Shown: positions 18,781 through 30,600 of the stretch, one piece after another
Position numbering within the stretch: the stretch's first letter is position 1
Layout of the letters: each line of letters starts with the position of its first letter
Assembly: GCF_902713425.1 (NCBI RefSeq)
Contig: NC_081198.1
Span: 21,373,188 to 21,437,187 of the forward strand
Length of the DNA stretch: 64,000 bases
Source: Acipenser ruthenus
Taxonomy: Eukaryota > Chordata > Actinopteri > Acipenseriformes > Acipenseridae
Direction of reading: 5' to 3'
Notes under the pieces: model-generated
The model's input: the letters and a program-made list of their open reading frames with translations, nothing else
What the model was told of the DNA's origin: nothing
Databases searched by the model: none
Position numbers and translations under genes: made by a program

Positions 18781-20725
18781 CTATGATTGGGAGGTCGGGA
18801 CACTCTTCCTACTCTTAGCTCTACGCTTGCTTCGAGGGGGCTTGGGCTTATTTGCAACTCCCATCACCCCTGAGAAGGTACTCACTGCTGCCTCGTCCAA
18901 GAAGGCACCGTCTTTATATGCACAGTACGTGGAGTTGTTGGGGCTATTCAACTCCCCACAAGGTAAGTCTGGTGGAACTTGCTCAGGGCCCCTCGGAACG
19001 TGTGGGTCAGCTTTGTCCTGGGGGGGGGTTATGACAGACAGCATTCTTTGGCTGTTACCGTCTGTTGAATTGGAGCTGTTAGCAGACTTCTGGCTTACCG
19101 TGTCCAGGGGTATTCCCATGTCCTCCAGTGCTGTATCTAGGAGGACCTCTAGGGGGCCCCTGGTTTTGCCCATACAAGGGAGGGGGTCAAGGATGCTTTG
19201 AAGGGAGGCCCTTCGCTTGAAGAGGGTCATTGCTACAGAGGTACTGCTGGTCAGGGAAGGTGTTGACCCCGACCTCTCCCTCGGTGCATTAGTGAACACC
19301 TCTTCTGCGAGGTGTGCTAGGGTTTGTGCCAACGACTGGGAAGGCTGGCTGGGGATGCCCTGGCTGGCTGCTACCTGCCCACTAGGTGGCAGTGTAGCCG
19401 TCCCACTCGCCTCCGTCTCTGCCTGCGAGGGCAAGACTGGGGACTTTGTGTGGACATTAGCTGGTTTTGGATCTATGGGGGCCACCTGCAACTTGCTGTC
19501 TTTGATCCTGATCTTCTTTCTTTCCCCCCCTCGTCTCTACCCTTTCTTTTCCCCACCCTCTGCTGGTTCTTCACTCCCTTCCCCTCCTTCTCACTCTCAC
19601 TTTCACTGTCGCTTTTGCTTTCCTCCCCCACGGACTCAATCCTTATGGCGTCATAACGAGAGCCGAGGGGGAGTGCTGGCGCTGAGAGGGCCCTACTCAG
19701 GGGGGGGCCGCTGCTGGGTCCGGGCTCCCTCCCTGACTCGTGTTCTGCATCAGAGGAGCTACTGGAGGAGCTAGTGGAGTGGCTGTTGTACTCTCTCTCT
19801 GGGCTGGGGGAAGGGGTCCTCGTAAAACGGGACATGTCTCGGGGGCGGGGGGGTGAGGGGGTGCTGGTGATGATGGTGGTGCTGGAGTCTGGGTCTTGGA
19901 TACTGTTGGTGGTGATGTGGACTGATCTTTGTTACTTGCTCCCTCTTCCTGCTCAGGCCTAGGCTTGTTCATGTTTGCCTTGCTGGCTCTGGCCATGTTG
20001 GCATAGGAAGAGGGGCAGTCCTTAAACAGGTGCCCCTTCTTTCCACACAAATTGCACTGCCTCTCTTCTCTGCAGTGGCTGGTCTCGTGGGGGGCGCCGC
20101 AGTTCCTGCACTTGACTACAGTACACGCGGCCGCCAGGTGTCCTAATTCCCCACATTTCCTGCAGAGTTTTGGCATCCCATTATAGAATACCAGCCCTCT
20201 GTTGGGCCCTAACACTATGGAGTTTGGAATGTGGCGGACGCCTCCAATGCCCGATGGATCAACATTAAGGCGTACCAGCCACTTTCTGGCTCCTGTCCAA
20301 ACCCCATCTTCATCTGTAATTTTCCTCCCTTCTGATGACACCCTCCCATAGCGGTTAAGCCATGTTGTAATATCATAGTCGCTAACAGCCTCATTGAAAA
20401 ATTGGACAGTAACAACTTTCATTTCTCTGTCTGTCAGTGCATCCACACAAAATTCTTTGTATGGAGCGAGATATTTATTCTCCCCCCAAAAGGACCACAT
20501 TTCTTGTAACTTTTGGGGGTTCCTAAAACTGACCTCAAACACTTCCTTAAGCCCTGGCAATTTCACCAAACAATTCAAGTCAGAAGGGGAAAAACCCATA
20601 CCCCTCTGAAGAATGGTCCGGCTGAACTCCAGTCTCGTCAGTCCTGGTTCCGTTTCATCTTGCTTGTTTCTTGTGAAGCGCACCGCATTGTGCCTCCTGG
20701 TTTCCTGGGTTGGCCGGAACGCCAT
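18781..20725 (-). pseudogene. LINE ORF1 with two frameshifts (K3)
   Basis: The N-terminal 342-codon frame (19697-20725) contains three zinc knuckles. The frame then shifts at the five-G run and again at a T-run near 19520. The last segment (18781-19491) reads to the normal stop. The length, 1945 nt, is two short of the 1947 expected for an open ORF1. Confidence 0.9.
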
Positions 20726-21424
20726 CCTTCAGCTGGCTCCTCCGATTGGGGTGGGAGAAGCCTCTGGACATCCGGGTTGTCTCTCTCTACGGAAAAGAGA
20801 CAACGTAAGCAGCAAATCTGGGCAGTTGAAGGAACTATTACTTTAGTCCCTGAGGAGATGGTCGCCTCGCAAGAGGGACCCCCTCCCCAGGTGAACGGTG
20901 TCCTTCCCTGGCGGAGTAGGGGGCGCTGCTTGGCACCGAGACCACGTAGGAAGAATCGTGGCTGTGACGCCTCCTCGGGGTCCGGGGCCGCCCTCTGCTC
21001 CTCCCAGATGGCGCCCTCTGCTGGGCGCCTGCTGCTCTCTCGGTCTGGATCTCGATTACAATCAAGGGCTGGGGATGAGGTCGTCTAGGTCATCAAAGGG
21101 TCCTCAAAGGTCGTCTGGATGGTAGGTCCTCCTTCTCTCTAACTCCAGGAACGTCTGGAAAAGCCGGAACCGCCTGAAAAAGAAAAAAACGGGAACCGCC
21201 TGAAAAAGAAAAAACTGCTCTCAACAGTCAACAAAATCTTGAAAGACCCTCGGCCTGGATTGGGCAAGCCAAAACCAGACTGAGCATTAGTCTTCCAAAA
21301 AGTTGCCGAGCTGAAGAAAGCCAGTCAAAAATAAAAAAAATTCTGTTCCTCCTCACCCGAACAAACCTCTCACAGACCCTCGGAGGGAGCGGGCAATGCC
21401 ACTACCCTCTAAACCTTAGTCTTA
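20726..21424 (-). other. LINE 5' UTR (K3)
   Basis: Same content as in K2: hairpin before the ORF1 start, GC-rich hairpin, two-copy 26-bp repeat. No gene. Confidence 0.7.
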
Positions 21425-21460
21425 GAAAGATTTATTCGAACTGAAGAGAAGCCAGAGTAT
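21425..21460 (-). other. U5 snRNA-like 5' tip of K3
   Basis: Identical block, starting at U5 +1 at 21460 and flanked by U2 spacer (GGCTGGCTAAGAAGG on the plus strand). Confidence 0.65.
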
Positions 21461-21577
21461 ATGGCTGGCTAAGAAGGACCTGGCATAGGGACATGTTCCA
21501 CCACACTTGTCTGGTTAGCTGCATGCTCCCAGGAAACAAACTGCTGCTGTCTACATCATCACCACATGTGAATAAAA

Positions 21578-21649
21578 GAAAGAAAGACAGCAAGAAAGAA
21601 AGAGAGAAAGAAAGAGAAAGAAAGAAAGAGAGAAAGAAAAAAAAAGAAG
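21578..21649. repeat. GAAA/GAGA microsatellite (short class)
   Basis: About 72 bp, beside the K3 5' end. Confidence 0.95.
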
Positions 21650-21731
21650 TAAAACGGCGGGAAAACTTGCATCAACACTGGCACTCTCCCTCCAGCAGGG
21701 GTAGACAAAATGCTCACAGGAGAGATCCAGA

Positions 21732-21747
21732 TCTGACTTTGACCAAC
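21732..21747 (-). terminator. snRNA 3' box of U2-4
   Basis: Same sequence and spacing as the U2-1 3' box. Confidence 0.75.
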
Positions 21748-21761
21748 GTTAGAGAAAGGTG

Positions 21762-21946
21762 TGCACCGTTCCCGGAGGTACTGCAATACCGGGCCGATGC
21801 GTGGAGTGGACGGAGCAAGCCCCTGTTCCATCTCCCGATTCCAAAAATCAATTTAATATATGGTCCCCTGATAGGGGACGTATCAGATATTAAACTGATA
21901 AGAACAGATACTACACTTGATCTTAGCCAAAAGGCCGAGAAGCGAT
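21762..21946 (-). ncRNA. RNU2: U2 spliceosomal snRNA (U2-4)
   Basis: Complete gene, standard stem IIa, 789 bp from U2-5 in a two-gene block. Confidence 0.97.
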
Positions 21947-21988
21947 GGCGACTTGGCCCTTGCCCGGGGCCCCCCAGCCCGGACGGCA

Positions 21989-22202
21989 CAGGGGGATTCA
22001 AAGGTGGGTGCAAAATTCCAAGCACAAGCAGACCCCCAAAAAACGGGCTGCTGCTTCCAGAGGGGAAATGTGCAATTTAAGCAGGAGGAAACAAAACAAA
22101 GCAAAAATACACACATAACACCAAAAACAAAACATAAACTGGCGGAGTGCGTCTTACAAATAGTCATGCCAAGCTGCTATGCTGTGCAAGGTGCCTTGGG
22201 TA
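21989..22202 (-). promoter_or_regulatory. U2-4 promoter: PSE and distal element
   Basis: PSE-like block at 21989-22011. Distal motifs at the standard offsets. Confidence 0.58.
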
Positions 22203-22344
22203 ACTACAACTGTGCCTCGCTGGCTGGCTGGCTTGCTAAGAAGGTCCTGGCATAGGGACATGTTCCACCACACTTGTCTGGTTAGCTGCATGCTCCCAGG
22301 AAACAACCTGCTGCTGTCTACATCATCACCACATGTGAATAAAA

Positions 22345-22438
22345 GAAAGAAAGACAGCAAGAAAGAAAGAGAGAAAGAAAGAGAGAAAGAGAGAAAGAAA
22401 GAGAGAAAGAAAGAAAGAGAGAAAGAAAAAAAAAGAAG
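22345..22438. repeat. GAAA/GAGA microsatellite (long class)
   Basis: About 94 bp, between U2-4 and U2-5. Confidence 0.95.
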
Positions 22439-22520
22439 TAAAACGGCGGGAAAACTTGCATCAACACTGGCACTCTCCCTCCAGCAGGGGTAGACAAAAT
22501 GCTCACAGGAGAGATCCAGA

Positions 22521-22536
22521 TCTGACTTTGACCAAC
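22521..22536 (-). terminator. snRNA 3' box of U2-5
   Basis: Same sequence and spacing as the U2-1 3' box. Confidence 0.75.
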
Positions 22537-22550
22537 GTTAGAGAAAGGTG

Positions 22551-22735
22551 TGCACCGTTCCCGGAGGTACTGCAATACCGGGCCGATGCGTGGAGTGGAC
22601 GGAGCAAGCCCCTGTTCCATCTCCCGATTCCAAAAATCAATTTAATATATGGTCCCCTGATAGGGGACGTATCAGATATTAAACTGATAAGAACAGATAC
22701 TACACTTGATCTTAGCCAAAAGGCCGAGAAGCGAT
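22551..22735 (-). ncRNA. RNU2: U2 spliceosomal snRNA (U2-5)
   Basis: Complete gene, standard stem IIa, identical over its length to U2-4 as far as I can see. Confidence 0.97.
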
Positions 22736-22777
22736 GGCGACTTGGCCCTTGCCCGGGGCCCCCCAGCCCGGACGGCA

Positions 22778-22991
22778 CAGGGGGATTCAAAGGTGGGTGC
22801 AAAATTCCAAGCACAAGCAGACCCCCAAAAAACGGGCTGCTGCTTCCAGAGGGGAAATGGGCAATTTAAGCAGGAGGAAACAAAACAAAGCAAAAACACA
22901 CACATAACACCAAAAACAAAACATAAACTGGCGGAGTGCGTCTTACAAATAGTCATGCCAAGCTGCTATGCTGTGCAAGGTGCCTTGGGTA
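22778..22991 (-). promoter_or_regulatory. U2-5 promoter: PSE and distal element
   Basis: PSE-like block at 22778-22800. A T-to-G change near 22860 lies outside the named motifs. Confidence 0.58.
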
Positions 22992-23133
22992 ACTACAACT
23001 GTGCCTCGCTGGCTGGCTGGCTTGCTAAGAAGGTCCTGGCATAGGGACATGTTCCACCACACTTGTCTGGTTAGCTGCATGCTCCCAGGAAACAACCTGC
23101 TGCTGTCTACATCATCACCACATGTGAATAAAA

Positions 23134-23228
23134 GAAAGAAAGACAGCAAGAAAGAAAGAGAGAAAGAAAGAGAGAAAGAGAGAAAGAAAGAGAGAAAGAA
23201 AGAAAGAGAGAAAGAAAAAAAAAAGAAG
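23134..23228. repeat. GAAA/GAGA microsatellite (long class)
   Basis: About 95 bp, before the truncated U2 at K4. Confidence 0.95.
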
Positions 23229-23340
23229 TAAAACGGCGGGAAAACTTGCATCAACACTGGCACTCTCCCTCCAGCAGGGGTAGACAAAATGCTCACAGGA
23301 GAGATCCAGATCTGACTTTGACCAACGTTAGAGAAAGGTG

Positions 23341-23490
23341 TGCACCGTTCCCGGAGGTACTGCAATACCGGGCCGATGCGTGGAGTGGACAGAGCAAGCC
23401 CCTGTTCCATCTCCCGATTCCAAAAATCAATTTAATATATGGTCCCCTGATAGGGGACGTATCAGATATTAAACTGATAAGAACAGATAC
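23341..23490 (-). pseudogene. U2 snRNA 3' fragment at the K4 3' junction
   Basis: U2 from about nt 36 (GTATCTG) to the 3' end. It is separated from the LINE by 27 bp of microsatellite sequence. Confidence 0.92.
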
Positions 23491-23517
23491 GAGAAAGAGA
23501 GAAAGAAAGAGAGAAAG
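23491..23517. repeat. Microsatellite tract between K4 3' end and U2
   Basis: 27 bp of GAGAAAGAGAGAAAG-type repeat sit exactly where other copies have the element's last 15 or so nt. The same stretch borders the K6 3' end, which points to exchange between a LINE-U2 junction and the U2 spacer microsatellite. Confidence 0.9.
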
Positions 23518-24153
23518 AGATTTTACATTTTTTACATTTACACCCATTCGTTTTTTTCATTCATTTTACATTTCTTTTAAAGATGACATTCATGCATACA
23601 GACATACATTTTGTTTTAAAAGCATTTAAAATACATTTAAAAACACCAAGACAATTGTGCTTTGTACATGGTTAAAACAGACACAGATTAAAATCAACAT
23701 GAAAAAAACCTGTGCTGCTTTAAAAGTGACTGGAAAAAAAGAACCATCTATAAAAAACCAGTGTTTGTGAGGGCCGGGGAGTGCTCTCTAAAAAAGTTCA
23801 AAAGTGAACATAAAACTAGATCTAAAACAGGGACAGGGGAAAAGGGACAGTGTATAGAACAGTGAGTTAAAATTCTAAAATTTTAAAACACTTAAAATGT
23901 AACTTTTAATAGTTTACATTAAAAATCTTAAGATACATAAAACAAAACAAAACAAAATCAAATAAAACATTCAACGTAAATCAAATAAAAGTCCATAAAA
24001 CTGAAACAAAAAGACTACATAAAACCAGGGCACCGTTGAAAAAACGGTCATGCCAGCTAAAAAGGGCGGAATGCTGGCATGACAAAATAAATAAAAGGCT
24101 TAGCGGTGCCCCGTAGTCCCGCTCCTAGGAGCTAGCGGTTCCAGTTTTTTCCT
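23518..24153 (-). other. LINE 3' UTR (K4)
   Basis: Structured block retained. The distal end is cut at GAGATTTTAC, so the terminal AATAAA is missing and microsatellite follows. No gene. Confidence 0.75.
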
Positions 24154-25021
24154 TTATTCCATCTTCACGTCCTGAAGTCCGGCGATCCTCCACTCCGCGC
24201 AGGCCTTGTCCTTCCCGAGGGTCCGGATGTCCAGAATTACAAAGTCCTTGATAAGAGTTTGTGCCCTTCTGGTCGTGGTGATAGTGTCTAGCTCCTGCTT
24301 GTGATAGACACAGACGTTACGGCCTTCCCACAGGATCTGCTTGACAACATTGATGACACGCCAAACGCACTTAGCTGTGCTGGTATCGATTCCTCCCGCA
24401 GGCCCATAGAGCACAGTCTCAGCGGTCATCTTGGCCGTGTCAGCAAACCTGTTTAGGAAGACAGAGACAGAGAGCCAGACACTGCCAGCCACATCACACT
24501 CCCAGAAGATATGGGCTGGTGTTTCTCTCTTGCGGCACTTTGCATAGGGGCATGTTTCTACTTGGGCTAGTCCCCTCCTGAACATGAACGCTCGAGTGGG
24601 GAGTGCACTGTGGACGGTGTTCCATGCTATATCCTTCTGGACATTACTGAGGCAGCTGTGAGACACATTCTCCCAGATTTTTTGGCTTTGGGTGAGGGAG
24701 AAAGTAGCTACTTTTTCAATTTCCTGGGAACCGGCAAGATATTTAGTTACAGCCTTGTATTCCCAGGAGGCCAATTTTGCTTTATCTGAGCCCAATTTAT
24801 ATATAGTGTCCCATAAGGTTCTATAATACAATGGGGGGTCCCAGGAGTACGGCACGGTGTTATCAATAGTGCAGAGGCCCAAGGCCCTGAGACAGGTGGC
24901 AAAATAGAAACGATTCATGTAACATACCTTCCTGTCCAGAGCCTGGATGTTCTTGATAGTTTGCGTGAGCCCCTGCACTCGGGTGAGCTGCACAACGTCC
25001 GGGACCCCCTTACCTCCCTTC
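24154..25021 (-). pseudogene. LINE ORF2 C-terminal remnant (K4)
   Basis: About 290 C-terminal codons including the CX4CX7HX4C zinc knuckle. The RT active site is absent. The frame fuses to ORF1 sequence at the deletion point. Confidence 0.92.
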
Positions 25022-25862
25022 GAGTCTGGGTCTTGGATACTGTTGGTGGTGATGTGGACTGATCTTTGTTACTTGCTCCCTCTTCCTGCTCAGGCCTTGG
25101 CTTGTTCATGTTTGCCTTGCTGGCTCTGGCCATGTTGGCATAGGAAGAGGGGCAGTCCTTAAACAGGTGCCCCTTCTTTCCACACAAATTGCACTGCCTC
25201 TCTTCTCAGCAGTGGCTGGTCTCGTGGGGGGCGCCGCAGTTCCTGCACTTGACTACAGTACACGCGGCCGTCAGGTGTCCTAATTCCCCACATTTCCTGC
25301 AGAGTTTTGGCATCCCATTATAGAATACCAGCCCTCTGTTGGGCCCTAACACTATGGAGTTTGGAATGTGGCGGACGCCTCCAATGCCCGATGGATCAAC
25401 ATTAAGGCGTACCAGCCACTTTCTGGCTCCTGTCCAAACCCCATCTTCATCTGTAATTTTCCTCCCTTCTGATGACACCCTCCCATAGCGGTTAAGCCAT
25501 GTTGTAATATCATAGTCGCTAACAGCCTCATTGAAAAATTGGACAGTAACAACTTTCATTTCTCTGTCTGTCAGTGCATCCACACAAAATTCTTTGTATG
25601 GAGCGAGATATTTATTCTCCCCCCAAAAGGACCACATTTCTTGTAACTTTTGGGGGTTCCTAAAACTGACCTCAAACACTTCCTTAAGCCCTGGCAATTT
25701 CACCAAACAATTCAAGTCAGAAGGGGAAAAACCCATACCCCTCTGAAGAATGGTCCGGCTGAACTCCAGTCTCGTCAGTCCTGGTTCCGTTTCATCTTGC
25801 TTGTTTCTTGTGAAGCGCACCGCATTGTGCCTCCTGGTTTCCTGGGTTGGCCGGAACGCCAT
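25022..25862 (-). pseudogene. LINE ORF1 N-terminal remnant (K4)
   Basis: MAFRPTQ start at 25860-25862. The frame is open through the first two zinc knuckles, then meets a TGA at 25206 (plus strand CTCAGCAG for CTGCAG). The third knuckle lies beyond the stop. Confidence 0.92.
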
Positions 25863-26561
25863 CCTTCAGCTGGCTCCTCCGATTGGGGTGGGAGAAGCCT
25901 CTGGACGTCCGGGTTGTCTCTCTCTATGGAAAAGAGACAACGTAAGCAGCAAATCTGGGCAGTTGAAGGAACTATTACTTTAGTCCCTGAGGAGATGGTC
26001 GCCTCGCAAGAGGGACCCCCTCCCCAGGTGAACGGTGTCCTTCCCTGGCGGAGTAGGGGGCGCTGCTTGGCACCGAGACCACGTAGGAAGAATCGTGGCT
26101 GTGACGCCTCCTCGGGGTCCGGGGCCGCCCTCTGCTCCTCCCAGATGGCGCCCTCTGCTGGGCGCCTGCTGCTCTCTCGGTCTGGATCTCGATTACAATC
26201 AAGGGCTGGGGATGAGGTCGTCTAGGTCATCAAAGGGTCCTCAAAGGTCGTCTGGATGGTAGGTCCTCCTTCTCTCTAACTCCAGGAACGTCTGGAAAAG
26301 CCGGAACCGCCTGAAAAAGAAAAAAACGGGAACCGCCTGAAAAAGAAAAAACTGCTCTCAACAGTCAACAAAATCTTGAAAGACCCTCGGCCTGGATTGG
26401 GCAAGCCAAAACCAGACTGAGCATTAGTCTTCCAAAAAGTTGCCGAGCTGAAGAAAGCCAGTCAAAAATAAAAAAAATTCTGTTCCTCCTCACCCGAACA
26501 AACCTCTCACAGACCCTCGGAGGGAGCGGGCAATGCCACTACCCTCTAAGCCTTAGTCTTA
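25863..26561 (-). other. LINE 5' UTR (K4)
   Basis: Complete 5' UTR with both hairpins and the 26-bp repeat. One base in the loop before the ORF1 start differs (CTATGG for CTACGG). No gene. Confidence 0.7.
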
Positions 26562-26597
26562 GAAAGATTTATTCGAACTGAAGAGAAGCCAGAGTAT
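26562..26597 (-). other. U5 snRNA-like 5' tip of K4
   Basis: Identical 36-nt block, abutting U2 spacer. Confidence 0.65.
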
Positions 26598-26714
26598 ATG
26601 GCTGGCTAAGAAGGACCTGGCATAGGGACATGTTCCACCACACTTGTCTGGTTAGCTGCATGCTCCCAGGAAACAAACTGCTGCTGTCTACATCATCACC
26701 ACATGTGAATAAAA

Positions 26715-26786
26715 GAAAGAAAGACAGCAAGAAAGAAAGAGAGAAAGAAAGAGAAAGAAAGAAAGAGAGAAAGAAAAAAAAAGAAG
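26715..26786. repeat. GAAA/GAGA microsatellite (short class)
   Basis: About 72 bp. It is the only microsatellite between K4 and K5, since this block lacks a complete U2 gene. Confidence 0.95.
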
Positions 26787-26898
26787 TAAAACGGCGGGAA
26801 AACTTGCATCAACACTGGCACTCTCCCTCCAGCAGGGGTAGACAAAATGCTCACAGGAGAGATCCAGATCTGACTTTGACCAACGTTAGAGAAAGGTG

Positions 26899-27010
26899 TG
26901 CACCGTTCCCGGAGGTACTGCAATACCGGGCCGATGCGTGGAGTGGACGGAGCAAGCCCCTGTTCCATCTCCCTATTCCAAAAATCAATTTAATATATGG
27001 TCCCCTGATA
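26899..27010 (-). pseudogene. U2 snRNA 3' fragment at the K5 3' junction
   Basis: The shortest fragment, about 112 bp. U2 resumes at CAGGGGACC, within stem IIa, right after the LINE-terminal AGTAT, with TAT shared by both sides. Confidence 0.92.
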
Positions 27011-27652
27011 CTCTTTTATTGAGATTTTACATTTTTTTACATTTACACCCATTCGTTTTTTCATTCATTTTACATTTCTTTTAAAGATGACATTCATGCA
27101 TACAGACATACATTTTGTTTTAAAAGCATTTAAAACACATTTAAAAACACCAAGACAATTGTGCTTTGTACATGGTTAAAACAGACACAGATTAAAATCA
27201 ACATGAAAAAAACCTGTGCTGTTTTAAAAGTGACTGGAAAAAAAGAACCATCTATAAAAAACCAGTGCTTGTGAGGGCCGGGGAGTGCTCTCTAAAAGTT
27301 CAAAAGTGAACATAAAACTATATTACTAAAACAGGGACAGGGGAAAAGGGACAGTGTGTGGAACAGTGAGTTAAAATTCTAAAATTTTAAAACACTTAAA
27401 ATGTAACTTTTAATAGTTTACATTAAAAATCTTAAAGATACATAAAACAAAACAAAATCAAATATAACATTCAACATAAATCAAATAAAAGTCCATAAAA
27501 CTGAAACAAAAAGACTACATAAAACCAGGGCACCGTTCAAAAACGGTCATGCCAGCTAAAAAGGGCGGAATGCTGGCATGACAAAATAAATAAAAGGCTT
27601 AGCGGTGCCCCGTAGTCCCGCTCCTAGGAGCTAGCGGTTCCAGTTTTTTCCT
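27011..27652 (-). other. LINE 3' UTR (K5)
   Basis: Same structured block. One five-base AAAAC repeat unit is missing near 27450 relative to K3. No gene. Confidence 0.75.
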
Positions 27653-30600
27653 TTATTCCATCTTCACGTCCTGAAGTCCGGCGATCCTCCACTCCGCGCA
27701 GGCCTTGTCCTTCCCGAGGGTCCGGATGTCCAGAATTACAAAGTCCTTGATAAGAGTTTGTGCCCTTCTGGTCGTGGTGATAGTGTCTAGCTCCTGCTTG
27801 TGATAGACACAGACGTTACGGCCTTCCCACAGGATCTGCTTGACAACATTGATGACACGCCAAACGCACTTAGCTGTGCTGGTAGTGATTCCTCCCGCAG
27901 GCCCATAGAGCACAGTCTCAGCGGTCATCTTGGCCGTGTCAGCAAACCTGTTTAGGAAGACAGAGACAGAGAGCCAGACACTGCCAGCCACATCACACTC
28001 CCAGAAGATATGGGCTGGTGTTTCTCTCTTGCGGCACTTTGCATAGGGGCATGTTTCTACTTGGGCTAGTCCCCTCCTGAACATGAACGCTCGAGTGGGG
28101 AGTGCACTGTGGACGGTGTTCCATGCTATATCCTTCTGGACATTACTGAGGCAGCTGTGAGACACATTCTCCCAGATTTTTTGGCTTTGGGTGAGGGAGA
28201 AAGTAGCTACTTTTTCAATTTCCTGGGAACCGGCAAGATATTTAGTTACAGCCTTGTATTCCCAGGAGGCCAATTTTGCTTTATCTAAGCCCAATTTATA
28301 TATAGTGTCCCTTAAGGTTCTATAATACAATGGGGGGTCCCAGGAGTACGGCACGGTGTTATCAATAGTGCAGAGGCCCAAGGCCCTGAGACAGGTGGCA
28401 AAATAGAAACGATTCATGTAACATACCTTCCTGTCCAGGGCCTGGATGTTCTTGATAGTTTGCGTGAGCCCCTGCACTCGGGTGAGCTGCACAACGTCCG
28501 GGACCCCCTTACCTCCCTTCTTGTCGGCTTTACTCAGAGTGGCTCGCTTTACCCTCTCCATCTTGCTGCCCCAGATAAAGCGGTGGATAATGCGGTCCAC
28601 CACTTTTTTGGTGGTCCTGTCTGGGGGAAAGATTTTTCCTACATAAGAGAGGATGGGGAACAGTATAGACTTGGTTATTAATACTCTACCCGTCATTGTT
28701 AAGGATCTTGTGCTCCATCCGCCAATCTTTTTACGGACCTGGTTAATGGCCGCCGTCCAGCTCTGGGCCCCCGAGCTATTGTTCTCGAAAATGAGGCCCA
28801 GAATCTTGATTTTGTCCTTTTTGACAGGGTACATGTCCGACAGTTCCCTATCTACCTGCCAATTTTTAGACACGTAGACTTCGCTCTTGGACTTATTAAT
28901 CACTGCCCCGGTCGCCGTGCAGTACTTCTCAAGGATATTACTAATCCGAGGTACCGACGATGTGTTGGTGCAAATGAGTGACACATCGTCCATATATGCT
29001 GTTGTTTTGACCTGGACCCCGTTGGATCCAGGCAGCTGGAAACCAGTTATATTGGTATCCCTACGAATTGCCTGCAGGAGGGGTTCAATGCACACGACAT
29101 ATAGCAGTGGGGATAGTGGGCAACCCTGTCTGACCCCTGACTGGATAGATATTTTACCAGTCAGGTGCCTGTTCACCAAGACTCGGGTACTAATGTTTGT
29201 ATATATGGTTTTAACCCACTCCCTAAGTCCAGGAGCGAATTTCATCTGGTCCATCACTTTGTACATATATTCATGGCTTACCCTATCGAACGCCTTCTCC
29301 TGGTCAAGGTTGAACAGGCAGAGGGGATGGTTCCGTTCTCTAGAATAAGCCAGAATGTCCCTTGTTAACATTAAAATATCCGTGATGGACCTCCCTGGGA
29401 CGCCACAAGCCTGGTCAGGGCCAATGACCAAAGGGAGGTGTACTTGTAGCCGGAGCATCAGAGCTTTGGCTAGTATCTTGTAATCCACGCAAAGGAGGCT
29501 GATTGGGCGCCAATTCCGTAGATCTTTAACTTCCCCTTTCTTATGAAGGAGAGTAATTACACTCTCCCGCATAGAAGGGCCCAACCGCTTCTCCCTATAG
29601 ACCGCTCTGTAGACCTCCGCTAAATGGACTTTTAGCGTGTCCCAAAAAAGATGGTAATACTCACCCGGGATGCCATCTGGACCTGGCGTCTTACCGGTGT
29701 TCATGGTCTTAACCGCCTGGGTGAGCTCCTCCAGCGTGAGTTCTGGGTCCTTCTCCTCCTCCTCCTCGTCCCGCACTGAGTCAGGCTCCAACTGGCTCAG
29801 GAACCACTCTATCAGGGTGTCATCTGTAGCTTTGATGTTATACAGGTCCCTATAGAAGTTCTCTACCACTTTTTTCACTCCCTCACTATCCTCTACTATC
29901 CTCCCCCTGCTGTCGAGCATGGAGGACATCAAGTGCCGCTTCTCCCTCGTTTTCTGGAAGAAGAAGCGAGTACACTTTTCGTCTTCCTCCATTTTTTGCA
30001 CTTTTGCATTGTGCATGACCTTTCGTTGTTCCTCCCTACAAAGCACTGAAAGATCTAGCTTGGTCTGGGCTATCTCGTCGCTTACAGGGAACCCCCGAAG
30101 CTGAAGCAGGCTCAGACGCTGGAGGGCAGCATTCAGGTATTTATATTTGGCCCTCCTTTCTTTTGCTTTCCTCTTGCCTGCTGCTATGAAATAACCCTTA
30201 GTTCTCATTTTGACCATCTCCCACCACTCTATAGGGGAGTTGAATAGGTCACGCAAAGTGGTCCACTCAACAAGCCTGCTCTTATAGGCTGCAGCTATGG
30301 AGGGGTCATCGAGTAAGGAGGTGTTTAATTTCCAGACCCCTGACCCCATCTGGGAGGTCTGAGGGACCTGCAATGTTACCTGCAGGAGCCTATGGTCAGA
30401 GAAGAAGACGGCCTGGGTGTCTACTGCCGTCTTCGTAAGGGAGCTGGTATGCAGGACGAGATCTATACGGGAGAAGGAGGTCCCAGATGAGCTCACCCAG
30501 GTAAAGGGAGGCACCAGGTCCTTACCTGCATCACACAGGGAGAAATCAGATATTACGGAGGACAAAACTCTACTAGAGCGGTCGTTGCGTGGCCTGCTCC

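Larger units (their letters stand above)
14701..21460 (-). mobile_element. Keno-like LINE copy K3 (full length, both ORFs shifted)
   Basis: A full-length 6.76-kb copy with every segment from U5-like tip to 3' UTR. ORF1 has two frameshifts and ORF2 one, so it is not autonomous as read. Confidence 0.93.
23518..26597 (-). mobile_element. Keno-like LINE copy K4 (3.7 kb internal deletion)
   Basis: The 5' UTR and ORF1 N-terminal part are fused directly to the ORF2 C-terminus and 3' UTR at 25021/25022. APE, most of RT and the ORF1 C-terminus are missing. Non-autonomous. Confidence 0.93.
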
